Part shown: positions 31,804-43,851 of the stretch, one piece after another
How positions within the stretch are numbered: position 1 is the first letter of the stretch
Layout of the letters: every line of letters begins with the position of its first letter
NCBI GenBank assembly: GCA_021186555.1
Contig: JAJKFL010000237.1
Location: forward strand, 38,155,258 to 38,219,257
Origin: Reticulitermes speratus
Lineage: Eukaryota > Arthropoda > Insecta > Blattodea > Rhinotermitidae
DNA length: 64,000 nt
Reading direction: 5' to 3'
The notes under the pieces: model-generated
What the model was told of the DNA's origin: nothing
Database searches by the model: none
What the model saw: only the letters and a program-made list of their open reading frames with translations
Made by a program: the position numbers and the translations under genes

Positions 31804-32012
31804 TTATTATTATTATTATTATGTTTTCTATCATAAAGTGTCTTAGTGAATTATTTTAGTATTCTTTGGTTTGTGTTTCTTTTATATGTGTCCTGTTTGT
31901 TGTCCTTTGTTATTTGTGTCTGTATGTTGTGCTGTTTCTGTTATTGGCCATCTGGCTGTTGATTCAGCACGTTAATAAACAAGAATTGAATTGAATTGAA
32001 TTACAATTTATC
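31804..32012 (+). mobile_element. Probable LINE 3' untranslated end with (GAATT)n tail
   Basis: Noncoding T/G-rich sequence ending TTAATAAACAAGAATTGAAT and (TGAAT)n. The AATAAA and short repeat tail fit a LINE 3' end, but no coding sequence is attached. Confidence 0.4.
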
Positions 32013-32519
32013 TTTTGGACCCGCTATTATCCAGGCCGATTAAATTGTAATGAATTAAAACATGAGAAATGTTTGATTGATAGATTATTGGATGTGTTAC
32101 ATTTTTAAGATTTTACTTAAGGCTAGGAGTTATATTTTCTGCCCCCGCAAACTCTTCTCGTATTATCTGTGTTCCTTATCGTATTTTTTACACTTTTTAT
32201 TATAATTTGTTGTTATTATTTTGTGTTTTCTTTCTCTTCCTTGTCGTTCTTGTCACTGCTTCCCTCTAATTGACTTTCTTGTGGTTTGTCAACGTCTTTA
32301 ATAAACTAATTAAATTCAATTTAATTGGATTTAGCTTTTCGCTGTAAGGACAGAAAATATATTTAAGGTGTTTAAGAACAAGTTATGGAGAGAATATATG
32401 TAGGCAAGAGGGACAGAGCGTGATAGCAGTATACAGAACAAGGAATTCCGGTAACAACGCACAAGGCGTACTGTCCTATTGCATGAACATGTTTAGCCTT
32501 ACTGATCCATTATTAAACC

Positions 32520-32556
<37 letters not shown>

Positions 32557-33050
32557 GCTTCATTTTATTTCGGTAGTGTGCTATTTTAATTAATAATAGA
32601 TTATATGCGTTAAAATTCTCAATGTTTCGCGTTCTCGCCATGTTTGTAATTGTTAACTTACAAAGAAAGTTACAAATATAAGGAATAAGCATGTTCATAT
32701 TCTACCTCCACATAAAATTTGACATTCCAAGCTTCCATGTTGCATTGATATTTTCATCAAAACCAAAGCTAAAGACATTTTTATTTGGCCGCCATTATTG
32801 TCATGTCAAATTCTACGAAAACATTACACAAACAAAATCAGCATATTTTTACAAGCTCTATCATCATGCATAATTTCGGGGCGCTACAGAAATTGACGAT
32901 AGTTGTGCTCCACCTCAACAGTTCGCGCACCCGCCATGTTGTTGTTAGTGAATGTGGGAAATTAAAAATTACAGGGTTGGAATTTCCTCCAGCGGCATAA
33001 TATTTATGATTTTATTTTTCAAAAGCTGTTAACTTGTCCAAAAGTTGAAA
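32013..33050. other. Unassigned; one segment shared with 41650
   Basis: ATCAAAACCAAAGCTAAAGA (about 32758) recurs at about 41653 as ATCAAAACCAGAGCTAAAGA, with a nearby GCCATGTTG motif at both sites, so an unidentified dispersed repeat is present. No gene supported. (TTA)n lies at 32519-32556. Confidence 0.45.
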
Positions 33051-33052
33051 TG

Positions 33053-33072
33053 GACACACACACACACACACA

Positions 33073-33131
<59 letters not shown>
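33053..33131 (+). repeat. (CA)n(CT)n microsatellite
   Basis: About 11 CA units followed by about 28 CT units. The minus-strand reading frame across it is an artefact. Confidence 0.95.
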
Positions 33132-33135
<4 letters not shown>

Positions 33136-33326
33136 TAGGAAGAAAACTGAGCTGGAATTAAAGCTCAGATAAATATGAACTGGAATTTCGCATTTCTTTA
33201 AAGTAGAGAATTTATTGATCTGTTGAATAGCGAAGAGGGTTTTGAAGAAAAAAAAACCAGGCATCACTGATGGTTGATTGGTTGATCGTTTAGCTGATTT
33301 GTATGTTGAATAGTTTCTTGGTTATT

Positions 33327-33653
33327 AAGGTAAAGCAGTCCCATACAGGCCTAGGAAGGCCCTTAGGGCTCCAAGAGGTCGAGGCTCCCAGGTTTATAGA
33401 CAATCGGCACATGAAGGTGGTAAGGTTGTCAGCCCTACGCACCGGCCGCCTTTACCCCCCCCCCCCCCCCCCCCCCCCCCCAGGAAAGATTCCCGGTACT
33501 CATTTCTGTTAGAGGCTGAGTCGACCCCAGTGCCATAGTGCGACCGAAACGATTATGTCACTGAAAAATTCCAGTGACACCATCGGGAATCGAACCCGCG
33601 ACGTTACGGTTTGAAGCGCAGTGCCTCAACCAACTGCGCCACCTCGTGCCCCC
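33327..33653 (-). mobile_element. SINE type B, near complete, with internal C-run
   Basis: Minus strand: head GGTGGCGCAGTTGGTTGAGG and TCGCGGGTTCGATTCCCGAT. The body is intact to GGGCCTTCCTAGGCCTGTAT and a TTTACC end. A homopolymer of about 26 C on the plus strand (33456-33481) replaces the short G-run of other copies. Confidence 0.82.
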
Positions 33654-33659
33654 TTCTTG

Positions 33660-34500
33660 GTTATTATTTACCGTATTTTCCAGCTCAAAAGACTTTCTTT
33701 TTATCTCTGAACAGTCCCTCAAAATCACCTTGCCTCTTAACACCGGCTGATAAACTGTTACTTCAGTACGCTAAAAAAAGCATCCACCAAAATACCTTGC
33801 TAATTCCAGGGTGCTTCTTGTCACTTTTAGCGTCTTATGATGCAGGTAATTGTTTATTTAGATACACAGTGAAATCGTAATTAATGAAACCCAACAGGTC
33901 TCACACGTAGCAGTGTTTTCTGCCAGACGTGGAATTGTGGAACAGAACGTAGTGTGAATGTCTGACGTTTGGTGCGCTGCAGTCGAATTGTGACGTCTTA
34001 CTACGTGTGTCAAACAAGAGAATAAGAAGTAAGGAGCAGTTATTCATATCCTTCTGCCTCCTTCATCAGTCTTGGCGCATCTCATCTGCATTTTTATCTC
34101 AATAGGAGGGCGCATTAGGACGTGCCGTACTTATTAGCCTAATTACTAGAACGCGCTCCCCATTAAAATTTCCACCATTACAACGAAAGTTTTTGGTAAG
34201 GGGATTCGTGGCGGGCGCTCGCTCGCGCTTGCAGATATTTCCAGCTTTATCGCGCTCGGGCAGACAAATGGCGAATGTGTAATGCTGCGGGTTGCATACT
34301 GTGGTTGCTGCGACAGTCGTGTCGTTGTGGGCCTTGTAAAATATAAACAGGGGGTTGTGAGAATAAATTGAATGTACTACTTTTCTGCAAATACTTCCGT
34401 CTTGTGTAGTGATGCTGGTAACGAGTTTAAATTGATATGTATATGATGTGATAGCTGTATAATAAAATAAATGGCAATATCAAAATACGTTTTGGTAAAA
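33660..34500. other. No recognisable feature
   Basis: No supported gene. CGCGCTC-rich sequence around 34200-34260 is notable in an AT-rich region but carries no recognisable signal. Confidence 0.4.
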
Positions 34501-34504
34501 ATAT

Positions 34505-34862
34505 TCTCCAAAGCACCCAATTGCGACATTGCAATATTACATCCAAAGCAGCACTGAAATGTGACAGTGAAGTTTGGGTTTTAAATAAAAAGGAATGTCA
34601 GCAGTTAGAAACAGCACAAACGAAATTTTTGAGATCGATTTTAGGACTGATAAGGTTAGACCATCAAAGGAATACAACAGTTCGAGAAAAAACTAAAAGT
34701 AGATGACACAGTAGATGAAATTCAGAGCTAACAAAAGAATTTGCTACAGCGTGTTAAAAGTATGGAAGTCTTACGAATACACAAGATGGCACTGGAATAC
34801 CAACCAGAACGTAAACGCTACATAGGTCGACCAAAAACAAGATGGAGAGACCAACAGCATCT
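34505..34862 (+). mobile_element. LINE fragment (third type)
   Basis: Frames encode CDSEVWVLNKKECQQLETAQ, TKFLRSILGLIRLDHQRN, then after a stop LQRVKSMEVLRIHKMALEYQ and RKRYIGRPKTRWRDQQHL. The order (E/W motif, WLQHV-like, GRPKTRWRDQ) is typical of the C-terminus of insect endonuclease-RT LINEs. Broken by stops; a SINE follows directly. Confidence 0.7.
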
Positions 34863-34864
34863 GT

Positions 34865-35100
34865 CGGTGGGGGCAAGGTATTTTTTCTCTTCTCCAAACT
34901 CGTCCACACCTGCCCAGAGGCCCATCCGGCCCCCTCTACAATGGGTACCAGAGCTCTTTACCAGGGATAAAGCGGCCGGGGACTGGCGGTGGCCACTCAC
35001 CCCATCTAGTCCCGAGGTTAAAAATTGGTTGTGCTGTAACACTACACCCCCTCTGTGCTAGTGATGACATGTTGCGGGGCGACCTTTACCTTTTTTACTT
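34865..35100 (+). mobile_element. SINE type D, lacking its head
   Basis: AAGGTATTTTTTCTCTTCTC, GGGATAAAGCGGCCGGGGAC, CATCTAGTCCCGAGGTTAAA and CGGGGCGACCTTTACC match the body and 3' end of type D. No tRNA-like head. Confidence 0.7.
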
Positions 35101-35425
35101 TTACCCTCACTCCTCCATCAAACACAAATTTCGATACAGTATCTGGTTAGACCACAACTCCTTTCAAATTGTACCCCAATTCATTATTTAATAATCTCCG
35201 TAGCCACTTAATGACGTTTCGGAGGAACCAAATATGTCAATATTCATGTTACAATATTGGTAGATTGTCAGAATATAGACCGTTTGTTACTCAGTGTGAT
35301 AATATTAAACTTCAGAAGAAATAGTCCCAGGTACTTTCGTTTTCAGGCCCATTAGGTCCAGTGCGGAACGATCTGCTTAGTGGGGTGTTGAGAGGTGTCT
35401 CGGTTCTCTCCTGCACTGCACACTG
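35101..35425. other. No gene; foldback remnant
   Basis: TAATGACGTTTCGGAGGAAC (about 35210) is a fragment of the GTC|GGT foldback family. Nothing else is supported. Confidence 0.45.
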
Positions 35426-35427
35426 TT

Positions 35428-37215
35428 ATACACCATCATAGTGCACCATTATACACCATCATACTGCACCATTATACACCATCATACTGCACCATTATAC
35501 ACCATCATAGTGCACCATTATACACCATCATACTGCACCATTATACACCATTATAGTGCACCATTATACACCATCAAACTGCACCATTATACACCATCAT
35601 ACTGCACCATTATACACCATTATAGTGCACCATTATACACCATCAAACTGCACCATTATACACCATCATACTGCACCATTATACGCCATCATACTGCACC
35701 ATTATACGCCATCATACTGCACCATTATACACCATCATACTGCACCATTATACACCATCATACTGCACCATTATACGCCATCATACTGCACCATTATAAC
35801 GCCATCATAGTGCACCATTATACACCATCATACTGCACCATTATACACCATCATACTGCACCATTATACACCATCATACTGCACCATTATACGCCATCAT
35901 ACTGCACCATTATACGCCATCATAGTGCACCATTATACACCATCATACTGCACCATTATACACCATCATACTGCACCATTATACACCATCATACTGCACC
36001 ATTATACCCATCATACTGCACCATTATACACCATATACTGCACCATTATACGCCATCATACTGCACCATTATACCCATTCATACTGCACCATTATACACC
36101 ATCATACTGCACCATTATACCCATCATACTGCACCATTATACACCATCATACTGCACCATTATACACCATCATACTGCACCATTATACGCCATCATACTG
36201 CACCATTATACACCATCATACTGCACCATTATACACCATCATAGCTGCACCATTATACACCATCATAGTGCACCATTATACACCATCATAGTGCACCATT
36301 ATACGCCATCATACTGCACCATTATACACCATCATACTGCACCATTATACCCATCATACTGCACCATTATACACCATCATAGTGCACCATTATACACCAT
36401 CATACTGCACCATTATACACCATCATATGCACCATTATACACCATCATACTGCACCATTATACCCATCATACTGCACCATTATACACCATCATAGCTGCA
36501 CCATTATACACCATCATATGCACCATTATACACCATCATAGTGCACCATTATACACCATCATAGTGCACCATTATACACCATCATAGTGCACCATTATAC
36601 ACCATCATAGTGCACCATTATACACCATCATAGTGCACCATTATACCCATCATAGTGCACCATTATACACCATCATAGTACACTATTGTGCACCATCATA
36701 GTACACTATTATACACCATCAAAGTACACCATTATACACCATCATAGTACACTAATAGAACCATCATAGTGCACTATTTTGCACCATCATTGTACACTAT
36801 TATATACCATCATAGTGCACTATTGTACACCATCATAGTACACCATTATACACCATCATAGTACACTATTTTATACCATCATAGTACACTATTGTACACC
36901 ATAATAGTACACCATTATACACCATCATAGTACACTATTTTATACCATCATAGTACACTATTGTACACCATCATAGTACACCATTATACACCATAATAGT
37001 ACACTATTTTATACCATCATAGTACACTATTTTATACCATCATAGTACACTATTGTACACCATCATAGTACACCATTATACACCATCATAGTACACTATT
37101 TTATACCATCATAGTACACTATTGTACACCATCATAGTACACCATTATACACCATAATAGTACACTATTCTATACCATCATAGTACACTATTATATACCT
37201 TCATGATACACTAAT
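35428..37215 (+). repeat. 23-bp minisatellite
   Basis: Unit CACCATTATACACCATCATA + CTG (GTG in part of the array), nearly perfect to about 36670. It degrades to 22-23 bp variants with GTACACTATTTTATACCATC at the right. The unit is itself two related halves (CACCATTATA, CACCATCATA). All three forward frames lack stops over most of the array, so the long Thr/His/Ile-rich frames (35441-36587) are artefacts. Confidence 0.95.
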
Positions 37216-37799
37216 ATGCAGCGCAATATTACATTGTTATGTGCCATTATATTACACTATCATATAACATAATAATTCGCTTAACAGTACTGTGCCTTAT
37301 TTATTTGGTTTAGAGTTTTCTTCTTCGAAGCAAGTGTGACGTACGTCGTTATGTTTGTTATTGGTATGTGATTTATTTCAGTTGCAAGCAATGCGCGGTC
37401 TAAAGTGAAGTCTGTTACGGTAATCTCAACAACAGTGAATCCGCTAACGTGCGCATAGCATTTTCTTGAATTACATTCTTTAGTTTATCACGTATTGCAC
37501 ATCACATTTCAGAATTTGTTTCATAGATGGTGCGTGTGTAGCATCGTAGCCTGCCACAAGAACATTAAAGATTTAGAAGCTTCTAACAAGACCGCGCAAC
37601 GTACACACTGTGATGATTGTCTGCATCACACGCCTTATGAAGGATGCATTGCTCATTGCGACCGAGCGACTGCGCTACCAATGCATTTAAATGGTTCATT
37701 GCGAGCGGCCGTTGTGGTGACTGACTGACACGTAATTAGCGTGCAGCGCTGTGCTTTGCTGCTTTCTGGAGACGTTTGGAATTTGGATGGCGTTAGTGC
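37216..37799. other. No recognisable feature
   Basis: No supported gene or repeat. Confidence 0.4.
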
Positions 37800-38935
37800 G
37801 GTGAGTGAGAGAGAGACCTGAGGGACTGAATGGGACGGAGAGAGAGATGTAGGTGACGGACTGAATGGTAGAGAGAAACAATTAGGGACTGAATGAGAGA
37901 GAGGTGAGGGACTGAATGAGAGAGAGAAGAGGATGAATAAGAGACTGAATGAGAGTAATAAAGGTGAGGGACTGAATGAGAGAGAGGTGAGGGACTGAAT
38001 GAGAGAGAATGAGAGTGATGAAGGTGAGGGACTGAATGAGAGTGATGGAGGTGAGGGACTGAATGAGAGAGAGAAGAGGATGAATAAGAGACTGAATGAG
38101 AGTAATAAAGGTGAGGGACTGAATGAGAGAGAGGTGAGGGACTGAATGAGAGAGAGGTGAGGGACTGAATGAGAGAGAGGTGAGGGACTGAATGAGAGAG
38201 AGGTGAGGGACTGAATGAGAGAGAGAAGAGGATGAATGAGAGACTGAATGAGAGTGATGAAGGTGAGGGACTGAATGAGAGTGATGAAGGTGAGAGACTG
38301 AATGAGACTGATGAAGGTGAGGGACTGAATGAGAGTGATGAAGGTGAGGGACTGAATGAGACTGATGAAGGTGAGGGACTGAGAGAGAGAGGTGAGGGAC
38401 TGAATGAGAGAGAGGTGATGGACTGAATATGAGAGAGAAGAGGATGAATGAGAGACTGAATGAGAGTGATGAAGGTGAGGGACTGAATGAGAGTGATGAA
38501 GGTGAGGGACTGAATGAGACTGATGAAGGTGAGGGACTGAGAGAGAGAGAGGTGAGGGACTGAATGAGAGAGAGGTGATGGACTGAATATGAGAGAGAAG
38601 AGGATGAATGAGAGAATGAATGAGAGTAATAAAGGTGAGGGACTGAATGAGACTGATGAAGGTGAGGGACTGAATGAGACTGATGAAGGTGAGGGACTGA
38701 ATGAGACTGATGAAGGTGAGGGACTGAATGAGAGAGAGGTGAGGGACTGAATGAGAATGATAAAGGTCAGACTGAATGAGAGAGAGAGAGAGAGAGACGT
38801 GAGGGACTAAGAGAGAAAGAGTAAGGTGAGAGACTAAATGGAAGTGATAAAGGTGGGTGAATGAATGAGAGGGGCGAGGGGTACAGACAGAAAAGCAAGG
38901 GAGGTGAGACACTGAATGAGGAGGAGAGAGAGATG
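37800..38935 (+). repeat. Purine-rich minisatellite
   Basis: Variable units built from GGTGAGGGACTGAATGAGAG with AGTGATGAA or AGAGAGA insertions, 20-27 bp each. Longer blocks (GAAGAGGATGAATGAGAGAC) recur, showing higher-order duplication. The strand asymmetry is strong, almost pure A/G with few T. The 419-codon minus-strand frame rich in Ser, Leu and His is a by-product. Confidence 0.92.
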
Positions 38936-40240
38936 CTCTTCATTCCCCGTTCGCATAGGCGTAACTTGGGGGGGGGGGGTGCAAGTGGGAGCAGATGCCC
39001 CTCCAATATTTTTCTACCTAAGAATAGTTTTTTTTTTTTGGCTAATGAGGTGAAGATGAGCAAATAAAAAAATAGAAATATTTTCTAAACGATTATTTGT
39101 GTGGAGTAAAGAGAGAAAAAACTGAAAAACATTTGTTTTTACGGGACGCAGAATAGAGGCGTCTGAGCCACCCTTTACAAAGGAAGAGAGGCGCTGTAAA
39201 TTCTCTGTGCTCTTTGCCTAAGGTCATTGTATATTAAGGACTGGTTCAAACGAATATTTCCCATCTTTCTAACTTGACTCCTTAAATTAAAGTTCCTAAT
39301 ACCCATGGTCGATTTTGCCGTCCAAGTGTTACTGGCCAAGTTGCGCCCATGTCCGTCCGTCCGTACGCATGTAACAAGTGGAGAGCAGCTGAACAAATGT
39401 TCATTAAATTTTTTTTGATATTGGAAAGCTGAACGAATAAAATTAACCCATTCGAATGTAGTTCAGTATCACATAATATTAGCAGGCAGGTTACAAGAAC
39501 GCCTGTTTCGCCTTTCTGAGCGCATCGTGACCATAAATATCGTGAACTTTCCCAAATATTTGCAAGAGAAACATACTCCGAACAATAGAAAAATCTTAAA
39601 ATGTTTTCCCTTCAATTTGTACAGCTTCCAAGACAGTTACGGTTAAGATAGCGAATCCGCCAGGATATCTGCACTGCATATAAAGTTTATGTTTCTTATC
39701 CCACGTGTTTCGTTATACGTTTTTAGTCTTTACATCGTATTTGTTGTCATGCTAAATTTCACATTCTGAGTAGTTAAACTCTTCTAAAATCTAATTTGAG
39801 AGAATATCGAACAAATTTTCCCTGGGAATTTTTTTGATGGGATTAATACCGGTTTCGAGTTGGCCCAAAGTTCGAGATATCGACAATCGATTGTTACGAT
39901 GTGCAAACACCGCCAGATATCGTATTAGCTTCCCCAATTTGTTCGCGATTAGCCAAACGTCGGGCCTTCTGTGGATTATACAGTCAGACCAATAAATCGT
40001 GGCTTAATCCTATGGATTATTTCTGCTTGAGTTCAAAGCCGCCAGACTGCGCCTCAATCTGCGTGCTCGCACGTGAATTGCATCGTTCACTGATTCGTGT
40101 GTGTGTGTATTAATTCAGCATAACGTACAAGGTTGTCGCTGGTCAGTTACGGAAACTGGGCTTTACAGCGTTATAATGATATTCACTATACACAATGCTA
40201 GTTTTATGTAAATATATGCTGTGGTTCTGGGTTACAACCT
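38936..40240. other. No recognisable feature
   Basis: A G-run at 38970 and T-run at 39030 only. Open frames of about 70 codons lack recognisable domains. Confidence 0.4.
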
Positions 40241-40269
40241 CTTGTACTTTGCTACCGAATTTTTGTCTT

Positions 40270-40350
40270 CTCTTCTGTTCTGAAGATGGAGGCATTAGTA
40301 TCTTCCGAAACGGTGTATGCACCTACCAAACTGCACGGTGCATTCCGACA
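40270..40350 (+). mobile_element. Foldback repeat, GTC|GGT family (right arm)
   Basis: TTCTGAAGATGGAGGCATTA, TATCTTCCGAAACGGTGTAT, then CACCTACCAAACTGCACGGT. CTGAAGA, T, a 5-bp stem II (GGAGG/TCTTCC) and GAAAC are kept, but the cleavage region is changed (ACGGTGT). Confidence 0.6.
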
Positions 40351-40774
40351 ATACAGCAGTAAAGATAAATCTTTGCTATGAACACCTCAAAATCTTATTT
40401 AATTTAAATTATAGGCCTATATTCGGTTACTACCTCAAGAAAACACACTGCATCTTCGTCATTAATGATTGTTGAGGCTATTCAGAATCAAAGAAAACTC
40501 ATTTGAGTAGCCTGGCTATGAAAGAAAGAGAAAACCATGACCTGAACTGTTCTTTGTGGAATTTTACGTGATGTTGGTAGAATTTGATGACGTAGAAGTG
40601 ACAGTTCTGGGAAGAATTTGTGGCATTAGCAGAGTATGGGGATGTATTTTTTATTTCTAAATCCTGACAAATAACAACTATATATATTTCATATGTCAAG
40701 TGTTTTAGGGGTTCCGGTCACTAGCATTAAGCATTTCTGCAATGTAACGTCTTCCAGTTGAGTAGAAATTGACG
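40351..40774. other. No recognisable feature
   Basis: No supported gene or repeat. Confidence 0.4.
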
Positions 40775-40872
40775 CGCGGATAGAATATCGAGACATCAGG
40801 TTGCTCCGAAACGTTGGTACAGGTCTACCGAACTACGTGACGTACATCCCAGAAGACCCGAGTTCTTAAATG
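40775..40872 (+). mobile_element. Foldback repeat, GTC|GGT family (right arm)
   Basis: CATCAGGTTGCTCCGAAACG, TTGGTACAGGTCTACCGAAC, CGTGACGTACATCCCAGAAG. The first half of the hammerhead-like unit is lost. Confidence 0.55.
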
Positions 40873-40977
40873 GTCACCGCTGTGGTAACCTAAATAGCAT
40901 TCCAGTCTCCTAATGTGGTGCCATAATTACAGCTCGAAACCTGTAAGTTCTGGGAAGAAGCAATGATTCGAGCCTTC

Positions 40978-41476
40978 CTTTAGAGCAGTGTTTCCCAAAG
41001 TGGGCGGTACCGTCCTCTGGGGGGCGGTGGGATTACCGAGGTGGGCGCTAATAGGTACGAGAGGTGGAAGGGAGCGCTGTTATTATCACAGGGGGGCGCT
41101 AGTAGACAAGTAGTGCATTTATTTTTGTAATAAAATTGAAATAAAGTAATTTTTGTGTTAAAAATAAAAAATGAACTAAATTTCTTAGTATTTTAATTTA
41201 TGAATCTTATTCAAGCACATATTATTTTAATAAACTATTGCTAGATGAATTATTGTTAACCATAAAAAATATAATAAATATTAATTTATTAATTAACGCA
41301 TAAAACATTAAGTTTAACTCTTACAATTTTATTTAAACGATTTTTTAAATACAAAATAAAAGTGGAAACAAAAGCGCATTTATGTTTTTTAAAAAAAGGT
41401 AGGGGGGCGCTGTGGGTGTGTATATGGAACCAAGGGAGCGGTGGACCGAAAAAGTTTGGGAACCACTGGTTTAGAG
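40978..41476. mobile_element. hAT-like MITE with 8-bp TSD
   Basis: Terminal repeats CAGTGTTTCCCAAAGTGGGC (left) and CAGTGGTTCCCAAACTTTTT (right, read inward), element 40986-41468. It is flanked by CTTTAGAG (40978-40985) and GTTTAGAG (41469-41476), 8 bp with one mismatch. The CAGTG..CCCAAA ends and 8-bp duplication are characteristic of hAT transposons. No transposase; the AT-rich interior is noncoding. Confidence 0.88.
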
Positions 41477-41689
41477 GCTGTGTGATGAGGCTAGCAGCAA
41501 CATGAAACTGATAATCATATAATGTACTAATCAGTTAATGGCCACGTATAATGTTACCGTGTTTAAAATTTTTAATATGAAAGCTTTTCTTTACATCGAT
41601 TTCCACATTGAATATCATTTTTCTAGTTTTATGGATGATAAATTACTGTCATCAAAACCAGAGCTAAAGATAGTTTCGTAGGTTCGGAC

Positions 41690-42330
41690 AACGGCCATGT
41701 TGCTATTTTGAACTGCGCAAACAGAATTACATTAACGACATTTGTTAACATAAGTTGGTGTCTGGTTCAAACGACCGTCATGCTTTTGTTGTCGATGGTA
41801 CGATTAAATGTAGGACCACTCCCAGTGGCACGACATTGCGAACTAAATTTGGTAAAAGTCCATACATTGGTCCAAATGTTATTAAAGAGCTATACACTGG
41901 CATCAAGGTTTACAATAATTTTCCCTCAAATATAAAATGCTTGATTCAAGAAACAAGAAAAATCAAGAGTACCTTAAAAAATTTTCTTCTGACTCGTGTC
42001 TTTTATTCATTAGAGGAATACGAGTATTTCAATACTGACTTCCAAGTAGGATGCTGGTTTGTTGTGACTGCTAATATCGGGGAATTCTATGTGTAATTTT
42101 TTTTAACTTAATATCATTGTTATCTTATTGTTACAATATAACTTTTATAGCAATTTTAATCTGTATATTAGGGAAGTTGTATTACTTTCTAAGGCAATTG
42201 TTGTTCTATGTTAAATTTATTATATTGTGATATGACGTGACTAGTTCTATATCTGGCAAGTCTCTGAGACCCTGTAATGGATTTATGGAAATTAATAAAG
42301 ATGATGATGATGATGATGATGATGACACTG
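41690..42330 (+). mobile_element. LINE 3' end with (GAT)n tail
   Basis: The translation contains LRTKFGKSPYIGPNVIKEL, YTGIKVYNNFPSNIKCLIQE, RKIKSTLKNFLLTRVFYSLE and EYEYFNTDF. This is the C-terminal end typical of some insect non-LTR retrotransposons. It ends at a stop near 42094, followed by a 3' UTR and GATGATGATGATGATG (42299-42326). Confidence 0.7.
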
Positions 42331-42730
42331 TACTCACAGTGACGTTGTAATGTACAAATTAAATTCGCAACCGATAACATTCCTCTGTTAGCCAGCTCTT
42401 CGCTCTATCCCCTTTAGAGCTAGCAGACAATTCGTTGCAGTGCATGAACTTAGTTTGGACGTGCAGTAATAAATACAATATTAATCTCCCCACGCTACCG
42501 AAAGATCGCAGCACTGTGTGTCGCAATCGAACTGACGGATCGTAATCCACCTGTGTGAGCAGTCGGTCCCAGCAATGCCTGAGGTGCACAAGATAACAGG
42601 CTGGGGGGGGGGGGGGGGGCAGAAGAGGTGCCAGTCAGACAGCTTGTTAATTTTGAAGTCGGGGGGGGGGGGCTTCAAATATTCTGAGTCTCAAATGCTG
42701 TATGTAGACGCTTTTCGAGGCACTTGATTA
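42331..42730. other. No gene; G-runs
   Basis: Two poly-G tracts (42603-42619 and 42661-42671) and nothing else supported. Confidence 0.45.
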
Positions 42731-42732
42731 CG

Positions 42733-43148
42733 ATGCCACGGTAGCTCAGTCGGTATAGCGACTAACTACTGGTTGGTGGTCCGCGGTTCGAATCCAGCCG
42801 ATCCCAGTGGCCGTGCGGTCTAAGGCGTGGGTTTTCGGCCGCTCGCTTACTAGGATCGTGGGTTCGAATCCCACCGGGGGCATGGATGTTTGTGTTGTGT
42901 TTGTTGTATAAGGAAGGTAGTGTGGAACGTAAAGTGACATGAAGGACGAAAGGATTTAAACAGTACAAAAATGGATCAAAGGGGAAAAACCCCGGACAGA
43001 CAAAAAAAAAAATCCCACCGGGGGCATGGATGTTTGTGTTGTGTTAGATGTATGGACGGTAGCATGAAACATAAGGTGACATGCAGGACAAAAAGGACTT
43101 CAACAGTACAAATGGATCAAAGGGGAAAACCCAGGAATTAATTTAAAA
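42733..43148 (+). mobile_element. tRNA-derived SINE heads and a duplicated SINE body
   Basis: First head 42733-42800: TAGCTCAGTCGGTATAGCG and GCGGTTCGAATCCAGCC. Second head 42801-42880: GTGGCCGTGCGGTCTAAGGC and GTGGGTTCGAATCCCACC, a type A-like head with a long variable region. The body from the B box (GGGGGCATGGATGTTTGTG to TGGATCAAAGGGGAAAA plus an A-run) is present twice (about 42873-43008 and 43009-43148). Because the heads are followed by SINE bodies, these are not functional tRNA genes. Confidence 0.7.
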
Positions 43149-43149
43149 A

Positions 43150-43390
43150 AATCCCACCATCGGCGAGGTATTTTTTTTTCGAAAACGTCTAACAGAGGCT
43201 ATGGGGCACACCTAGCCTCCTATACAATGGGTAAACGGGGTTCTTTCCTTAGGATAAAGAGGCCGGGGCGTGAAATCGACAACTCACCTCCATCTAGTGC
43301 TGAGATTATGAATGATCGGAGCTCTACCTCTACTCCCCATATATGCCTTCACGGCGTGGACAGGGACAACTTCACGTCCCCCCCCCCCCC
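43150..43390 (+). mobile_element. SINE type D, lacking its head
   Basis: GAGGTATTTTTTTTTCGAAA, GGATAAAGAGGCCGGGGCG, CATCTAGTGCTGAGATTATG and GTGGACAGGGACAAC match the type D body and 3' end. A C-run follows. Confidence 0.7.
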
Positions 43391-43516
43391 CCAGTAACAG
43401 CAGCTTCGAATAAGAGGGAAATATCAGTTGAAATGAGTACACATAAACCCTGCTTCTTGCGTCGGACTTCACATTGCTTTATTGTTTATATAAATTTGCC
43501 TAAGTACTTCTGCTTT

Positions 43517-43790
43517 GGGGAGCACTCGATAGCGCAGTTGGTTGAGACACTGAGTCGCTGCAATCTTTCACTGACATAATCCTTCCGGTCGCACTATGGC
43601 CCTGAGGTCGACTCAGCCTCTAACAGAAATGAGTACCAGGGGTATCTCCTGGGGAGTAAAGGCGACCGGTGCGTAGGGTTGTCACCCTTGCCTCCTACCT
43701 GTGCAGTTTGTCTAGAAATTCTGACAGCCTCAACCTCCTGGACTCCTAAGGGCCTGTCCAGGCCTGTAGAAGGATAGTTTTACCTTTACT
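43517..43790 (+). mobile_element. SINE type B with decayed head
   Basis: GCACTCGATAGCGCAGTTGG, then a deletion of the B-box segment, then CATAATCCTTCCGGTCGCAC, GTAAAGGCGACCGGTGCG and CTCAACCTCCTGGACTCC. It probably cannot be transcribed by Pol III from its own boxes. Confidence 0.72.
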
Positions 43791-43851
43791 CGCACTTTGT
43801 AGTAAGGAAGTTCCCAGTTTCACTAACTATTCTTCACTGAGGTATTTAGAG

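Noticed and set aside
35441-36587. Long Thr/His/Ile-rich open frames (267 and 220 codons)
   Set aside because: They are translations of the 23-bp minisatellite, which lacks stops in its forward frames. The period is not a multiple of 3 and there is no gene context.
37653-38912. 419-codon Ser/Leu/His-rich minus-strand frame
   Set aside because: Antisense of the purine-rich minisatellite; composition fully explained by the repeat.
42733-42880. Two tRNA genes
   Set aside because: A- and B-box-like motifs are present, but the sequences continue into SINE bodies and I cannot form complete acceptor stems.
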